A stretch of DNA of 64,000 nt from CAVSJO01 sp963728445 (GTDB lineage Bacteria; Gemmatimonadota; Gemmatimonadetes; Longimicrobiales; RSA9). The notes beneath the pieces were generated by a model that did not search any database, was not told where the DNA came from, and worked only from the letters and a program-made list of their open reading frames with translations. Where the stretch lies: positions 124,001 through 188,000 of the forward strand of contig CAVSJO010000008.1 in NCBI GenBank assembly GCA_963728445.1, given 5' to 3'. Shown one piece after another: positions 41,173-50,312 of this stretch. Both the position numbers and the translations under genes were made by a program. How positions within the stretch are numbered: the first letter of the stretch is position 1; the number at the start of each line of letters is the position of its first letter.

Positions 41173-42648
41173 TCAGGCCTCCCGTTCGTCGCGTCGGTAG
41201 CTCTCGGCGAGCAGCTCGATGGGGTGCAGCACGGGTCGATGGTCGCCCTCCAGGAGCAGGCCGGCGCCGATCTGCATGATGCAGCCCGGGTTGCCGGTGA
41301 CGACCACGTCGCCGCCGGAGTCACGGGCGTCGTCGACCTTGTCGTGGAGGATGCGGCCGCCGAGGTCCGGGTGCATGAGTCCGTAGATCCCGGCGCCGCC
41401 ACAGCATTCCTCGAAGCGGGCAAGGGGCCGGATCCGGAGGCCCGGGACGGCGTCGGCCAGAACCCGCATGGGCGCGTCGTGGATACGCTGCGCGTGGTAG
41501 AGGTGGCAGGGCGCGTCGTACGCGGCCTCGAGGCGGACGGGCGCGCCGGGGCGGGCTCCGGTCTCGTCGAGGAACTCGAATACGTCCCGCACCCGGGCCG
41601 CCAGCGATCGGGCTCTCTCCGCGTAGAGGGGCTCGTCCGCGAGGAGCTCTCCGTACTCCTTCATCATCGCGCCGCAGCCGGCGGCGTTTACGATGACGGC
41701 CTCGGTGTCCGGAGCGGAGAAGGCGTCGACGTTGCGCCGGGCCAGCTCCCGGGCTCCCTCCAGGTCCCCGGCGTGGGCGTGGAGCGCGCCGCAGCACGCC
41801 TGCCCGCGGGCGGCCACCACGTCGCAGCCGTTGCGGCGCAGCACCGCGGCGGTGGCGACGTTCACGCGCCGGAAGAGTCCGTGCTGGACGCATCCCCGCA
41901 GCATGGCCACACGACGGGCGGGCCCACCCCGCACCGCGACGGCGTCGGCCCGGGCCCTTGCCCGGTCCAGCACGCTCTCCGTCGGATGCGCCGCGGGCGA
42001 TCCGCCGCCGGAGCCGGGCGGCTGCGTGCCGGCCCCGCCGGTCTCGGCGGCGTCCTCCTCCGTGGCGCTGCTCTCGTCCGCCTTCCAGCCGTGTCGCCGC
42101 GGCGGCCCTCCCGCTCCGCGCAAGCCGGACCACGGGCGCGTCGCGCCGAGCATCGCCAGGCCGAACCGGACTCGGGAGAAGCGGCGAGGCAGGCTGCGGA
42201 CGAGGCCGTGCACCAGGCCCGAGCTGCGGAGCGCGCGCCCCAGCCAGAGGACGAAGGCGGTCAGTCCCGTGCTGCGGAAGATCCGCAGCATGACCCGGGT
42301 CGGCCACGGCATCCCCCGGGCGCGCGCCGAGACCTCCCGCGCCCGCTCCAGCAGGAAGCCGTACTGCACCCCCGACGGACACACCGTCTCGCAGGCCCGG
42401 CAGCCGAGGCAGCGGTCGATGTGCTCGGCGAACGCCTCCGACTCGGCGGCGAGGCGGCCCTCCACCACGGCGCGCATGAGATAGAGGCGGCCGCGGGGTG
42501 AGTCGTTCTCGTCGCCCAGCCGGGTGTACGTCGGGCACGCCGTAAGGCAGAAGCCGCAGTGCACGCACGCGAGCAGCCGGTCTTCCTGCTCGGCCAGCGC
42601 CGCGTTCAGGGCTCCGTGTGGCGTGCCGACACTTCGGGGCTCCGTCAT
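41173..42648 (-). CDS. glcF: Glycolate oxidase iron-sulfur subunit
   Basis: 491 aa. Two 4Fe-4S motifs at the N-terminus, VHCGFCLTACPTYTRLG and CLGCRACETVCPSGVQYG, then two CCG domains: MLRGCVQHGLFRRVN with ACCGALHAHAGD, and YDAPCHLYHAQRI with ECCGGAGIYGLMHP. This is the GlcF/LldE-type electron-transfer subunit. A ~60 residue Gly/Ser-rich stretch between the ferredoxin part and the CCG domains is unusually long. Ten bases separate it from glcE. Confidence 0.94.
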   Translation of the reverse strand: MTEPRSVGTPHGALNAALAEQEDRLLACVHCGFCLTACPTYTRLGDENDSPRGRLYLMRAVVEGRLAAESEAFAEHIDRCLGCRACETVCPSGVQYGFLLERAREVSARARGMPWPTRVMLRIFRSTGLTAFVLWLGRALRSSGLVHGLVRSLPRRFSRVRFGLAMLGATRPWSGLRGAGGPPRRHGWKADESSATEEDAAETGGAGTQPPGSGGGSPAAHPTESVLDRARARADAVAVRGGPARRVAMLRGCVQHGLFRRVNVATAAVLRRNGCDVVAARGQACCGALHAHAGDLEGARELARRNVDAFSAPDTEAVIVNAAGCGAMMKEYGELLADEPLYAERARSLAARVRDVFEFLDETGARPGAPVRLEAAYDAPCHLYHAQRIHDAPMRVLADAVPGLRIRPLARFEECCGGAGIYGLMHPDLGGRILHDKVDDARDSGGDVVVTGNPGCIMQIGAGLLLEGDHRPVLHPIELLAESYRRDEREA

Positions 42649-42657
42649 GCCTCTCCT

Positions 42658-44010
42658 CTACACCACGTAGCGGCCGGGCGCCAGCACGCCGGCCGGATCG
42701 AATCTGCGCTTCAGCTCCCTCATGATCGCGAGGACGTGCGGGTCGACGGGCCCGAACGGGTCCGCCTCCTTCAGGACCCCCGCCGCCCGGTCCACGACCA
42801 GCGTCCCGTGCTGACCCGGGTGCCCCGCTCCCGCCAGCTCCTCCCGAGCCGCGTCCACCGCGTCGGCCGCGTGGGCGCCGGCCGGTCCGACCTCGCCGGG
42901 ACCGACGAGCAGGCGCACGATGCCGTCTGCGGCGTGGGCGACGACGCAGGGACCGCCGCCGGGCGCCCCGCCGTCGGGGGCGCCGCCGCCGCCGAGCGCC
43001 CGGGCCAGCGCCAGCGCGGCCTCCAGCGTCTCGGCCAGGCACGCCGGCGGCCGGGCGAGACGCAGCACGCCGGGCGACGTGGCCTCGGCTTCGGCCACGC
43101 GGGCCAGCACGTCGTCGGCGCCCTCCGCTACCGGCAGGTCCGCCGCGGCCGCGACGCGGCGGCCCAGGTCCTCGACCCGCTCCTCGCCACCCGTAAGGCG
43201 CGCGATCAGCAGCCACGGGCCGGCGGCCTGCCGCCCGCCGCGGCCCTCCGTACTGCCCTCCGCCACAAGGCCCGGCGAGACGATCTCGAGGGCCGCCGGC
43301 TCCAGCCGCTCCGCGCGGATGCGGCCTGCGGCGGCCGCAGCAGCCCCTGCGTCGTGCGCGCGGAACCCGAGGACCACGTCCCGGGCCGGGCGCGCGTACA
43401 GGCGGAGCGTCGCGGCCGTGAGGACGCCGAGCGTGCCTCGGCTGCCCACGAGCAGGCGGACGAGGTCGTAGCCGGCGACGTTCTTGACGACGCGGCCGCC
43501 CACGCGCAGAACGTGCCCCGCGCCGTCGACGAAGGAGAGGCCGAGGGCGTAGTCCCGCGGCGTCCCGTAGGCGGCCCGGAGCGGCCCCGCCGCCGCCGTG
43601 GCGAGGGTGGCGCCCACGGTCGCGGCGGAGCGGACGGGCGGATCGAGGGGCAGCCACTGCCCGTTCGCGCCCACGCGATCGGCGAGGGCGGCGTGCGATT
43701 CGCCCGCCCGGACGGTGACGGTCAGCTCGTCGGGATCGTACTCGGTCGCGCCCGTCAGGCGGCGGGTGGAGAGGACCACGTCGACGCCCGCGGGCGTGCG
43801 GCCGCCGTCCAGGCGCGTGCAGCCGCCGGCCGGCTCGACGCGCCAGCCTTCCCGCGCAGCTTCGGCGACCACGGCGGCGACGGCGTCCGCGTCCGCCGGC
43901 TCGACGAGGGCGCGGGGACTCACGCCGCGTACGGCGGGGAGGTCCGCCCCCTGCCGGACGGCGTCCGTACCGGCGAGCTGGCGGAGCCGGGTGACGAGGG
44001 CGTCAGCCAA
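42658..44010 (-). CDS. glcE: Glycolate oxidase FAD-binding subunit
   Basis: 450 aa from TTG 44010, overlapping glcD by 8 nt. FAD-binding type 4 (PCMH) domain: VSPRALVEPADADAVAAVV, EPAGGCTRLDGG, ELTVTVRAGESHAAL, SAATVGATLATAAAGPLRAAYG, GGRVVKNVAGYDLVRLLVGSRGTLGVLT. The C-terminal part is shorter and less conserved than in GlcD, and ends KRRFDPAGVLAPGRYVV as family members do. It forms a complex with GlcD and GlcF. Confidence 0.93.
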   Translation of the reverse strand: MADALVTRLRQLAGTDAVRQGADLPAVRGVSPRALVEPADADAVAAVVAEAAREGWRVEPAGGCTRLDGGRTPAGVDVVLSTRRLTGATEYDPDELTVTVRAGESHAALADRVGANGQWLPLDPPVRSAATVGATLATAAAGPLRAAYGTPRDYALGLSFVDGAGHVLRVGGRVVKNVAGYDLVRLLVGSRGTLGVLTAATLRLYARPARDVVLGFRAHDAGAAAAAAGRIRAERLEPAALEIVSPGLVAEGSTEGRGGRQAAGPWLLIARLTGGEERVEDLGRRVAAAADLPVAEGADDVLARVAEAEATSPGVLRLARPPACLAETLEAALALARALGGGGAPDGGAPGGGPCVVAHAADGIVRLLVGPGEVGPAGAHAADAVDAAREELAGAGHPGQHGTLVVDRAAGVLKEADPFGPVDPHVLAIMRELKRRFDPAGVLAPGRYVV

Positions 44011-45445
44011 CGTCGCCTTCCTCGATGCGCGTCGCGGGACCCGTCCACTCGCGGCACGAGTGGATGGGAAGGACCTTGCCTGGATTGGCGCGGCCGTCGG
44101 GGTCGAAGACGCGCCGGACGTCGCACATGAGGGCCAGCTCGTCGGCGCCATAGACCAGGTCCATGTAGTCCCGCTTGTCTAGCCCGACGCCGTGCTCGCC
44201 CGTGATCGTGCCGCCCGCGTCCACGCACGCCTGCATGATCTCCTTCGACGCGCGGTGGACGCGCTCCACCTGGTCCGGGTCGCGGCGGTCGAAGACGATG
44301 TTCGGGTGGAGGTTCCCGTCCCCCGCATGGAAGACGTTGGTGACGGTGAGCCCCTCCCGCTCGCCGATGGCGCGGATGCGGCGGAGCACGGCGGGCAGCT
44401 TCGTGCGCGGCACGACGGCGTCCTGAACGAGGAGCTCGGGAGCGAGGCGGCCGAGGGCGCCGAACGCCTTCTTGCGGCCCTGCCAGAGGCGCTGCCGCTC
44501 GGCCTCGTCCCGTGCGCGCCGGACCTCCCGGGCGCCGTGGGCCGTGCAGATCTCCCGCACCCGGTCCGCCTCGGCGCCGAGGCCCGCGCGAGCGCCGTCC
44601 AGCTCGACGACGAGCGCGGCGTCGGCGTCCGTCGGGTAGCCGGCGGCGTAGATGCTCGCCTCCACGGCACGGATCGTCGGGCCGTCGATCATCTCCAGCG
44701 CCGCCGGAAGGAGGCCCGCGGCGATGATCGCGCTGACGGCACGGGCCGCGTCCTCGAGGTCGTCGAAGATGCCGAGGAGCGTCTCCACCGCCTCGGGCAG
44801 GGGGGTGAGCTTCACCTCGATCTCGGTGGCGACCCCGAAGGTGCCCTCGCTGCCCACGAACAGACCCACGAGGTCGTACCCGACGCGCTCGCCTCCGTCC
44901 GCGCCGAGGCGTACGACGGCGCCGTCCGGAAGCACGACCGTGAGGCCGAGGATGTGGTTGCTCGTGACGCCGTACTTCAGGCAGTGGGGCCCGCCCGCGT
45001 TCTCGGCGACGTTGCCGCCGAGGGTGCACGCGGCCTGGGAGCTGGGGTCGGGCGTGTACTGGAGACCGTAGGGAGCCGCCTCCCGGGACAGACGGACGTT
45101 CACGACGCCGGGCTGGACGCGCGCGGTCCGGTTCACGGGGTGGATGTCCAGAATCCGGGTCATGCGGGCCGTGGACACGGCGACGGCGTCCTCCATGGCG
45201 AGGGCGCCGCCGGACAGACCGGTCCCGGCCCCGCGGGGCACGAAGGGGATGCCTGCGGCGTGCAGGCGGCGCAGCACGGCGGCGGTCTCCTCCGTGCTGC
45301 GGGGGAACACGACTGCCCGCGGGCGCACCCGATACGCCGTCAGGCCGTCGGACTCGTAGACGAGGAGGCGGCCGGGATCGGTGATCACGCCGTCGTCGCC
45401 CACCAGGGCGCGCAGCTCGACGGCGAGCTCGTCCGGCAGGCTCAT
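44003..45445 (-). CDS. glcD: Glycolate oxidase subunit D (FAD-linked)
   Basis: 480 aa from ATG 45445, overlapping the MBL gene stop (ATGA). FAD type 4 domain: FPRSTEETAAVLR, PFVPRGAGTGLSGGAL, SSQAACTLGGNVAENAGGPHCLKYGVTSNHILGL, LVGLFVGSEGTFGVATEIEVKLTP; C-terminal VFHAGDGNLHPNIVFD, GTITGEHGVGLDKRDYM, FDPDGRANPGKVLP. It oxidises glycolate (or D-lactate) to glyoxylate, feeding 2-phosphoglycolate salvage. Confidence 0.95.
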   Translation of the reverse strand: MSLPDELAVELRALVGDDGVITDPGRLLVYESDGLTAYRVRPRAVVFPRSTEETAAVLRRLHAAGIPFVPRGAGTGLSGGALAMEDAVAVSTARMTRILDIHPVNRTARVQPGVVNVRLSREAAPYGLQYTPDPSSQAACTLGGNVAENAGGPHCLKYGVTSNHILGLTVVLPDGAVVRLGADGGERVGYDLVGLFVGSEGTFGVATEIEVKLTPLPEAVETLLGIFDDLEDAARAVSAIIAAGLLPAALEMIDGPTIRAVEASIYAAGYPTDADAALVVELDGARAGLGAEADRVREICTAHGAREVRRARDEAERQRLWQGRKKAFGALGRLAPELLVQDAVVPRTKLPAVLRRIRAIGEREGLTVTNVFHAGDGNLHPNIVFDRRDPDQVERVHRASKEIMQACVDAGGTITGEHGVGLDKRDYMDLVYGADELALMCDVRRVFDPDGRANPGKVLPIHSCREWTGPATRIEEGDVG

Positions 45446-46242
45446 GCCAGCTCCCATCGAGGGCCGACGCGCCGCACGCGGCCTTCGGAGCACAGGTGGT
45501 CGAGGTAGGCCCGCATGGCGCCGGCGGCCGCGGCGCGCAGACCGGGCGCCAGTGCCGGACCGTACACCCTGTCGACGAGGGTGTCGAGGCCTGCGGGTCC
45601 GGCGGCGAGGGCGTCGAGGGCCTGGCGGAGGCGCTCGGAGCGATGCTCGACGTAGCGGTCGAGGGCGGCGCGCGGGTCCTCGAACGGCTCGCCGTGGGCG
45701 GGATAGATCACGGAGGGCTCGAGGGCGCGGAGTCGGCGCAGGGAGGCGAGGTAGCGGCCGAGGTCGCCGTCGGGCGGCGCCACGAGGGCCGAGTCCTGGC
45801 CGCCGAGCATGAGGTCGCCGCAGAACACCGCGCTCGCCGCGGGCCAGTGGAAGGCCGCGTGGTCGGCGGTGTGACCCGGCGTCGCGAGGGTCGTGAGCGG
45901 CCCCTGATCGGTCTCCACGACGTCGCCCTCGGCCAGGGTCCCGTGCCCGAAGCAGCGGACCGGCGCGCCGGTGCGGCGGGACAGGTTCGGCGCCGCGCCG
46001 GCATGGTCCGGATGGAGATGCGTCAGGAGGATGGCGGCGACGCGTCCGCCACCGACCGCGTCGACGATCGCGTCGACGTGCGCGGGCAGATCGGGCCCCG
46101 GGTCCACGACGGCGACGCGGTGCGCGCCGACGAGGTGGGTCCAGGTCCCGTCCAGGGTGAGGGGCGATGGGTTCGGCGCGCGCAGGCGCCGGGGTGTGGG
46201 GGCGGGAGCGCCGCCCGCAGCCGAACGCGGCGGCGCCCCCAC
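45442..46242 (-). CDS. MBL-fold metallo-hydrolase (LACTB2-like)
   Basis: 266 aa from GTG 46242. The MBL zinc motif is ILLTHLHPDHAGAAPNLS; the other ligands are in TLATPGHTADHAAFHW, CGDLMLGGQ and YPAHGEPF. A C-terminal winged-helix region ends CSEGRVRRVGPRWELA, as in LACTB2/RNase-type MBL hydrolases. Role could be thioester or RNA hydrolysis; not determinable. In an operon just before glcD. Confidence 0.88.
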   Translation of the reverse strand: MGAPPRSAAGGAPAPTPRRLRAPNPSPLTLDGTWTHLVGAHRVAVVDPGPDLPAHVDAIVDAVGGGRVAAILLTHLHPDHAGAAPNLSRRTGAPVRCFGHGTLAEGDVVETDQGPLTTLATPGHTADHAAFHWPAASAVFCGDLMLGGQDSALVAPPDGDLGRYLASLRRLRALEPSVIYPAHGEPFEDPRAALDRYVEHRSERLRQALDALAAGPAGLDTLVDRVYGPALAPGLRAAAAGAMRAYLDHLCSEGRVRRVGPRWELA

Positions 46243-46249
46243 GTCGGTG

Positions 46250-46717
46250 CTACCGGCGCTCCGCCATGAGGACCTCGGCCAGCTTGTCCGCGATGGCCTG
46301 GACCTCCTGCTCGTCCGTGTCGCCGAAGGCCTCGGCCTTGTGGCTGTCGATGTCGATCTGGCCGAGGACCGTGTCGCCGGCGCGGATCAGGACCACCAGC
46401 TCCGACTTCACCCGGGGGTTGCAGGCCAGGTAGTTCTCGACCTTGGTAACGTCGGGAACGTTCTGGTTCTTCCCCTCGGCGACGGCGGTGCCGCAGACGC
46501 CTTCCCCCACGGGGATGCGGGCATGCTCCGTCGGCTTGCCGATGTAGTTGTGGAGCCAGAGGATCTTCTCGTCGGCGTCGTACAGGTACGCGCCCACCCA
46601 GTTGTAGCGCTCGTCGGCGGCCTTCACCGCCTTGATCGCCTCGCGCAGGATCGCGTCGGAGAGGAAGCCCTCCTCGCGCATCTCCTGCAGCCGCTTCACC
46701 ACCTTGGTCGAATCCAT
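46250..46717 (-). CDS. GAF domain protein, probable free methionine-(R)-sulfoxide reductase
   Basis: 155 aa, single GAF domain: WVGAYLYDADEKILWLHNYIG, GEGVCGTAVAEGKNQNVPDV, YLACNPRVKSELVVLIRAGDTVLGQIDIDSH. Cysteines C75 and C99 are spaced by 24 residues, the same spacing as two catalytic cysteines (94 and 118) of E. coli fRMsr; the third (84) is absent. It would reduce free methionine-(R)-sulfoxide. A ligand-binding GAF without activity is the alternative. Confidence 0.78.
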   Translation of the reverse strand: MDSTKVVKRLQEMREEGFLSDAILREAIKAVKAADERYNWVGAYLYDADEKILWLHNYIGKPTEHARIPVGEGVCGTAVAEGKNQNVPDVTKVENYLACNPRVKSELVVLIRAGDTVLGQIDIDSHKAEAFGDTDEQEVQAIADKLAEVLMAERR

Positions 46718-46836
46718 GTCCTCGCCAATCGCTGTTCAGTTGTCCGCGGTGCGTACGCCGGTCGCCGTGTACGCCGGAGCGAGTCCGTCGTTCCCTCGAA
46801 GAGGTCGGCGGCCCGGCCCGCGAGCCGTCCGGCTCA

Positions 46837-47904
46837 TCACCGCGGGACCAGGTCCGTGTCGGGTCCCAGGTCCCGGACGAATGCGGCGATGAGGCGGGCC
46901 GCAGCGTCCAGATCCCGGGTGCTCACGATCTCGTTGGGCGAATGCATGTAGCGGTTCGGGACCGAGACCAGGCCCGTCGGCACGCCGGTACGGGTAAGGT
47001 AGATCGCGTCCGCGTCCGTCGACGTGTAGCGGGGCGACGCCGCGATCGTGTACGGGATCGACTCCCGCTCCGCCGCCTCCACCAGCCGGTCGAATACGAC
47101 GGGATGGGCCGCCGAGCCGCGCGTCAGGACCGGCCCGCCGCCCAGCTTGTGCTCGCCCAGCTCCTTCTTCTCGATCATCGGCGCGTCCGTCGAGAACGTC
47201 ACGTCCACGACGATGGCGACGTCCGGCTCGAGGGCGAACGCGCTCGTGCGCGCGCCGCCGCCGGAATGCCCGATCTCCTCCTGCGACGTCGCCACGGCGG
47301 TGGTCCGAGCCCGGGGCGGGTCGGCCGACAGCATGCGCAGCGCCTCGAGGACGACGTACGCGCCGATCCGGTTGTCGATGGAGCGGCTCGCGATCCTGTC
47401 GTTGCCCAGCTCGACGAGCTTCGCGTCGATGACGCCGCCGTCGCCGACGCGCAGCCCCAGTTCCTTCACCTCGTCCCGGCTCGCCGCGCCCACGTCGATC
47501 CAGAGGTCCGTCAGCCTGGACGCCTTTTCGCGCTCCTCGCTCTTCATGAGGTGGATCGGCTTCTTGCCGATGACGCCCTTCACCGGCCCCTTCTGGCCGA
47601 GCAGCACGATGCGCTGCCCCACCAGGACCTGGGGGTCCCAGCCGCCGATCCCGTCGATGTAGAGGAAGCCGTCGTCGTCGACGTGGGTGATCATCACGCC
47701 GATCTCGTCGATGTGCCCCGCGAGCATGACGCGCGGCGCGCCTGCGCCCGCCAGCGTCGCCATGGAGTTGCCGCTCACGTCGACGGCGACCTCGTCCGCG
47801 AAGGACTCCGCCTCCTCGCGCCAGACGCGGCCCGGCGCCGCCTCGAAGCCGCTCGGGCCCGGCGTGTCGAGCAGCCGCCTCAGGAATTCGATCGATGCCA
47901 CCAC
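46837..47904 (-). CDS. M42 family aminopeptidase (glutamyl aminopeptidase/FrvX-like)
   Basis: 355 aa from GTG 47904. Metal and catalytic motifs: VMLAGHIDEIGVMITHV, SRSIDNRIGAYVVLEAL, VATSQEEIGHSGGGAR, VVDVTFSTDAPM, and C-terminal RYTSTDADAIYL, PNRYMHSPNEIVSTRDL. TET-type self-compartmentalising aminopeptidase expected. Heads the minus-strand operon that continues to the GAF, MBL and glc genes; divergent from ispH. Confidence 0.94.
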   Translation of the reverse strand: MVASIEFLRRLLDTPGPSGFEAAPGRVWREEAESFADEVAVDVSGNSMATLAGAGAPRVMLAGHIDEIGVMITHVDDDGFLYIDGIGGWDPQVLVGQRIVLLGQKGPVKGVIGKKPIHLMKSEEREKASRLTDLWIDVGAASRDEVKELGLRVGDGGVIDAKLVELGNDRIASRSIDNRIGAYVVLEALRMLSADPPRARTTAVATSQEEIGHSGGGARTSAFALEPDVAIVVDVTFSTDAPMIEKKELGEHKLGGGPVLTRGSAAHPVVFDRLVEAAERESIPYTIAASPRYTSTDADAIYLTRTGVPTGLVSVPNRYMHSPNEIVSTRDLDAAARLIAAFVRDLGPDTDLVPR

Positions 47905-48056
47905 ACCTCACCGGTTCGGTTCGCGCTGCCCCGGTCGGGGAGCGCGGGGAAGGTAGGGGCTGCCGGGGACGCTCCGCCAGTGCGGCGACGTCGCGGACCC
48001 TTCCGGCCGCCCGGCGGTACTCTTCGGCGCCGGACGCAGCCAACCACGGGAGCGCC

Positions 48057-49256
48057 ATGGAGCAGACGTATTTCCGCCGCGGCTTCGGACTCAAGAAGGA
48101 AGTCGAGCCGATCCTCGAGTCCGAGTACCACTCGAACCTCGTCGAGGAGATCCGCGCACAGGACTACACGGCCACGTTCGGGGACGTCACCGTCCGCATG
48201 GCCCGGCAGTTCGGATTCTGCTACGGCGTCGACCGCGCCGTCGACTACGCGTACGAGACCGCGCACAAGTTCCCCGACCGGCGGATCTTCCTCCTCGGCG
48301 AGATCATCCACAACCCGTTCGTCAACCGGCGCATGTCCGAGAAGGGCATCCGCTTCATCCACCCCGGGGAGGACGGCGCGTTCGACTTCTCCGGCCTGAC
48401 GCCCGACGACGTCGTCATCCTGCCGGCCTTCGGGGCCACGCTGAAGGATTTCAAGCGGCTGCAGGAGACCGGCAGCATCCTGGTCGATACCACGTGCGGC
48501 TCCGTGCTCGTCGTCTGGAAGCGCGTCGACCAGTACGCCCGCGACGGGTTCACCGCCCTGGTGCACGGCAAGGCGTACCATGAGGAGACGCGCGCGACCG
48601 TCTCCCAGACGCAGAACCACGAGGGCGGCCGCTACATCATCGTCCGGGACATGGCCGAGGCCCGCCTCGTCTGCGACTACATCGAGCAGGCGCCCGAAGC
48701 GCTGGGGCGGGACGCCTTCCTCGAGCACTTCCGCGAGAAGGTCACGCCCGGCTTCGACCCCGACGCCGACCTCCAGCGCATCGGCGTCGCCAACCAGACG
48801 ACCATGCTCGCCGGCGACTCCCTCGCCATCGCCGCGGAGGTGAAGAAGAGCCTCGTCCGCCGCTACGGCGACGCCTCCATCGACGAACACTTCCGATCCT
48901 TCGACACCATCTGCTCCGCCACGCAGGAGCGGCAGGACGCGGTCAAGGACATGATGCAGTCGCCCCCGGACGTCATGCTCGTCATCGGCGGCTACAACTC
49001 CTCCAACACCAACCACCTGGCACACATGTGCCGGCAGTACACCCGCACCTTCCACATCGCGGATTCCGATCGGATCGACCCCGCCGCCAACCGCATCCGC
49101 CACAAGCCCGACCTCCCGGCCGACACCCCGGAGGAGACCACCGACGGGTGGCTACCCGACGGACCGTTCTCCATCGGCGTCACCGCCGGCGCGTCGACGC
49201 CCAACAACAAGATCGGAGAAGCCGTCGCCCGGGTTCTGGAGACGCGACGCGGGTAG
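48057..49256 (+). CDS. ispH: 4-hydroxy-3-methylbut-2-enyl diphosphate reductase, long form
   Basis: 399 aa from ATG 48057. Three cysteines that bind the 4Fe-4S cluster occur in QFGFCYGVDRAVD, VDTTCGSVLVVWKR and DTICSATQERQDAV; VIGGYNSSNTNHLAHMC and FSIGVTAGASTPNNKIGEAV are typical. About 100 residues longer than E. coli IspH, as in Bacteroidetes/cyanobacterial long forms. Last step of the MEP pathway, making IPP and DMAPP, which uppS would use. Confidence 0.96.
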   Translation: MEQTYFRRGFGLKKEVEPILESEYHSNLVEEIRAQDYTATFGDVTVRMARQFGFCYGVDRAVDYAYETAHKFPDRRIFLLGEIIHNPFVNRRMSEKGIRFIHPGEDGAFDFSGLTPDDVVILPAFGATLKDFKRLQETGSILVDTTCGSVLVVWKRVDQYARDGFTALVHGKAYHEETRATVSQTQNHEGGRYIIVRDMAEARLVCDYIEQAPEALGRDAFLEHFREKVTPGFDPDADLQRIGVANQTTMLAGDSLAIAAEVKKSLVRRYGDASIDEHFRSFDTICSATQERQDAVKDMMQSPPDVMLVIGGYNSSNTNHLAHMCRQYTRTFHIADSDRIDPAANRIRHKPDLPADTPEETTDGWLPDGPFSIGVTAGASTPNNKIGEAVARVLETRRG

Positions 49257-49392
49257 GCGGCCTGCGGGGCCGCAGAGCCGCCGGCGGCCCCGTCCGGACG
49301 GCGACCGGCGAACGGGATTCCGATGGCCCGCTCCGTGCATGAGGTGATGGCGGGGGACGAAGGGGAATCTCAACGGCAAATCAGTGTCCAAC

Positions 49393-50220
49393 ATGCGCTT
49401 ACGGAAACGCGAACGGAAGCACGAGCGGCGAGGGTGGCCGTGGCGGGCCGCATGGCCGGCGGCGCTTGCGTGCGCGCTGGCCTGGCTCGCGCCGGCGTCC
49501 GTCGCCGCCGCGGGGGCCGGGCGGCCGGACGGGGCGGCCGCGGGTCAGGGCGGGCCGGTCGCGGTGGCGGCGGTCGACAGCGGTGGTGCGTCGAGCGCCC
49601 GTGCGGGCGCGCGCAGCGGCGGGCACATCGTCGTCTCCCTCGGCGCGCGGCGGCTCTGGTACATCGTCGGCGCGGACACGGTGCTCGCGGCGAAGGTGGC
49701 GGTGGGGCGCGGCACGACGTTCGAGTACGGCGGAAGGACGTACCGGTTCTACACGCCCCGGGGCCGACGCCGGATCCTGGACAAGTCCTCGGACCCGATG
49801 TGGATCCCGCCGGACTGGCACTACTTCGAGAAGGCGGTGGAGAACGGCTGGACGGTCGTGGAGCTGAAGCAGGGTGAGCGGACGATGCTGGGCGACAGCA
49901 CGTGGCTCGAGATGCACGGCGACACGGTGGGCCGCGTGGACCGGCAGGGCCGCTGGCGGCCGTGGACGCAGGGAATGGAGATCGTGTTCGGCGACACGCT
50001 CTACGTTCCGCCGTTCGGCTCGGTGCAGCGGCGCATCCCGGAGGCGCTGGGCCCGTACAAGCTGGCGCTGGGCGACGGCTACTACATCCACGGAACGAAC
50101 CCGTACGACGAGGATTCCATCGGGAACGCTGTGAGCCACGGCTGTATTCGCATGAGCAACGACCAGCTGGCGCTGCTTTACCCGCTGGTGCGCGTCGGTA
50201 CGCCCGTCTATATCCATTAG
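49393..50220 (+). CDS. L,D-transpeptidase (YkuD domain), exported
   Basis: 275 aa from ATG 49393 (GTG 49384 also in frame). A basic start is followed by a hydrophobic signal (WPAALACALAWLAPASVAAAG). The YkuD motif is HGTNPYDEDSIGNAVSHGCIRMSN with catalytic Cys251. Strands IVVSLGARRLWYI and LAAKVAVGRGTTF lead in. It makes 3-3 peptidoglycan cross-links or attaches lipoproteins. Ends 20 nt before a long hairpin. Confidence 0.92.
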   Translation: MRLRKRERKHERRGWPWRAAWPAALACALAWLAPASVAAAGAGRPDGAAAGQGGPVAVAAVDSGGASSARAGARSGGHIVVSLGARRLWYIVGADTVLAAKVAVGRGTTFEYGGRTYRFYTPRGRRRILDKSSDPMWIPPDWHYFEKAVENGWTVVELKQGERTMLGDSTWLEMHGDTVGRVDRQGRWRPWTQGMEIVFGDTLYVPPFGSVQRRIPEALGPYKLALGDGYYIHGTNPYDEDSIGNAVSHGCIRMSNDQLALLYPLVRVGTPVYIH

Positions 50221-50239
50221 GAGAGGCACCGACGAGACG

Positions 50240-50280
50240 AGCGGCACCGCTCGCGCCCGCCGGGCGCGGCCGGTGCCGCT
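50240..50280 (+). terminator. Long two-tier hairpin after the L,D-transpeptidase gene
   Basis: AGCGGCACCG and CGGTGCCGCT (10 bp) enclose an inner GCGCCC-GCC-GGGCGC stem. It fills most of the gap to the sulfurtransferase gene. A T-rich tail is absent, so termination is likely but not certain. Confidence 0.5.
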
Positions 50281-50312
50281 GCGCATTTCGAACCGCGGAG
50301 GGAGAAGGGACG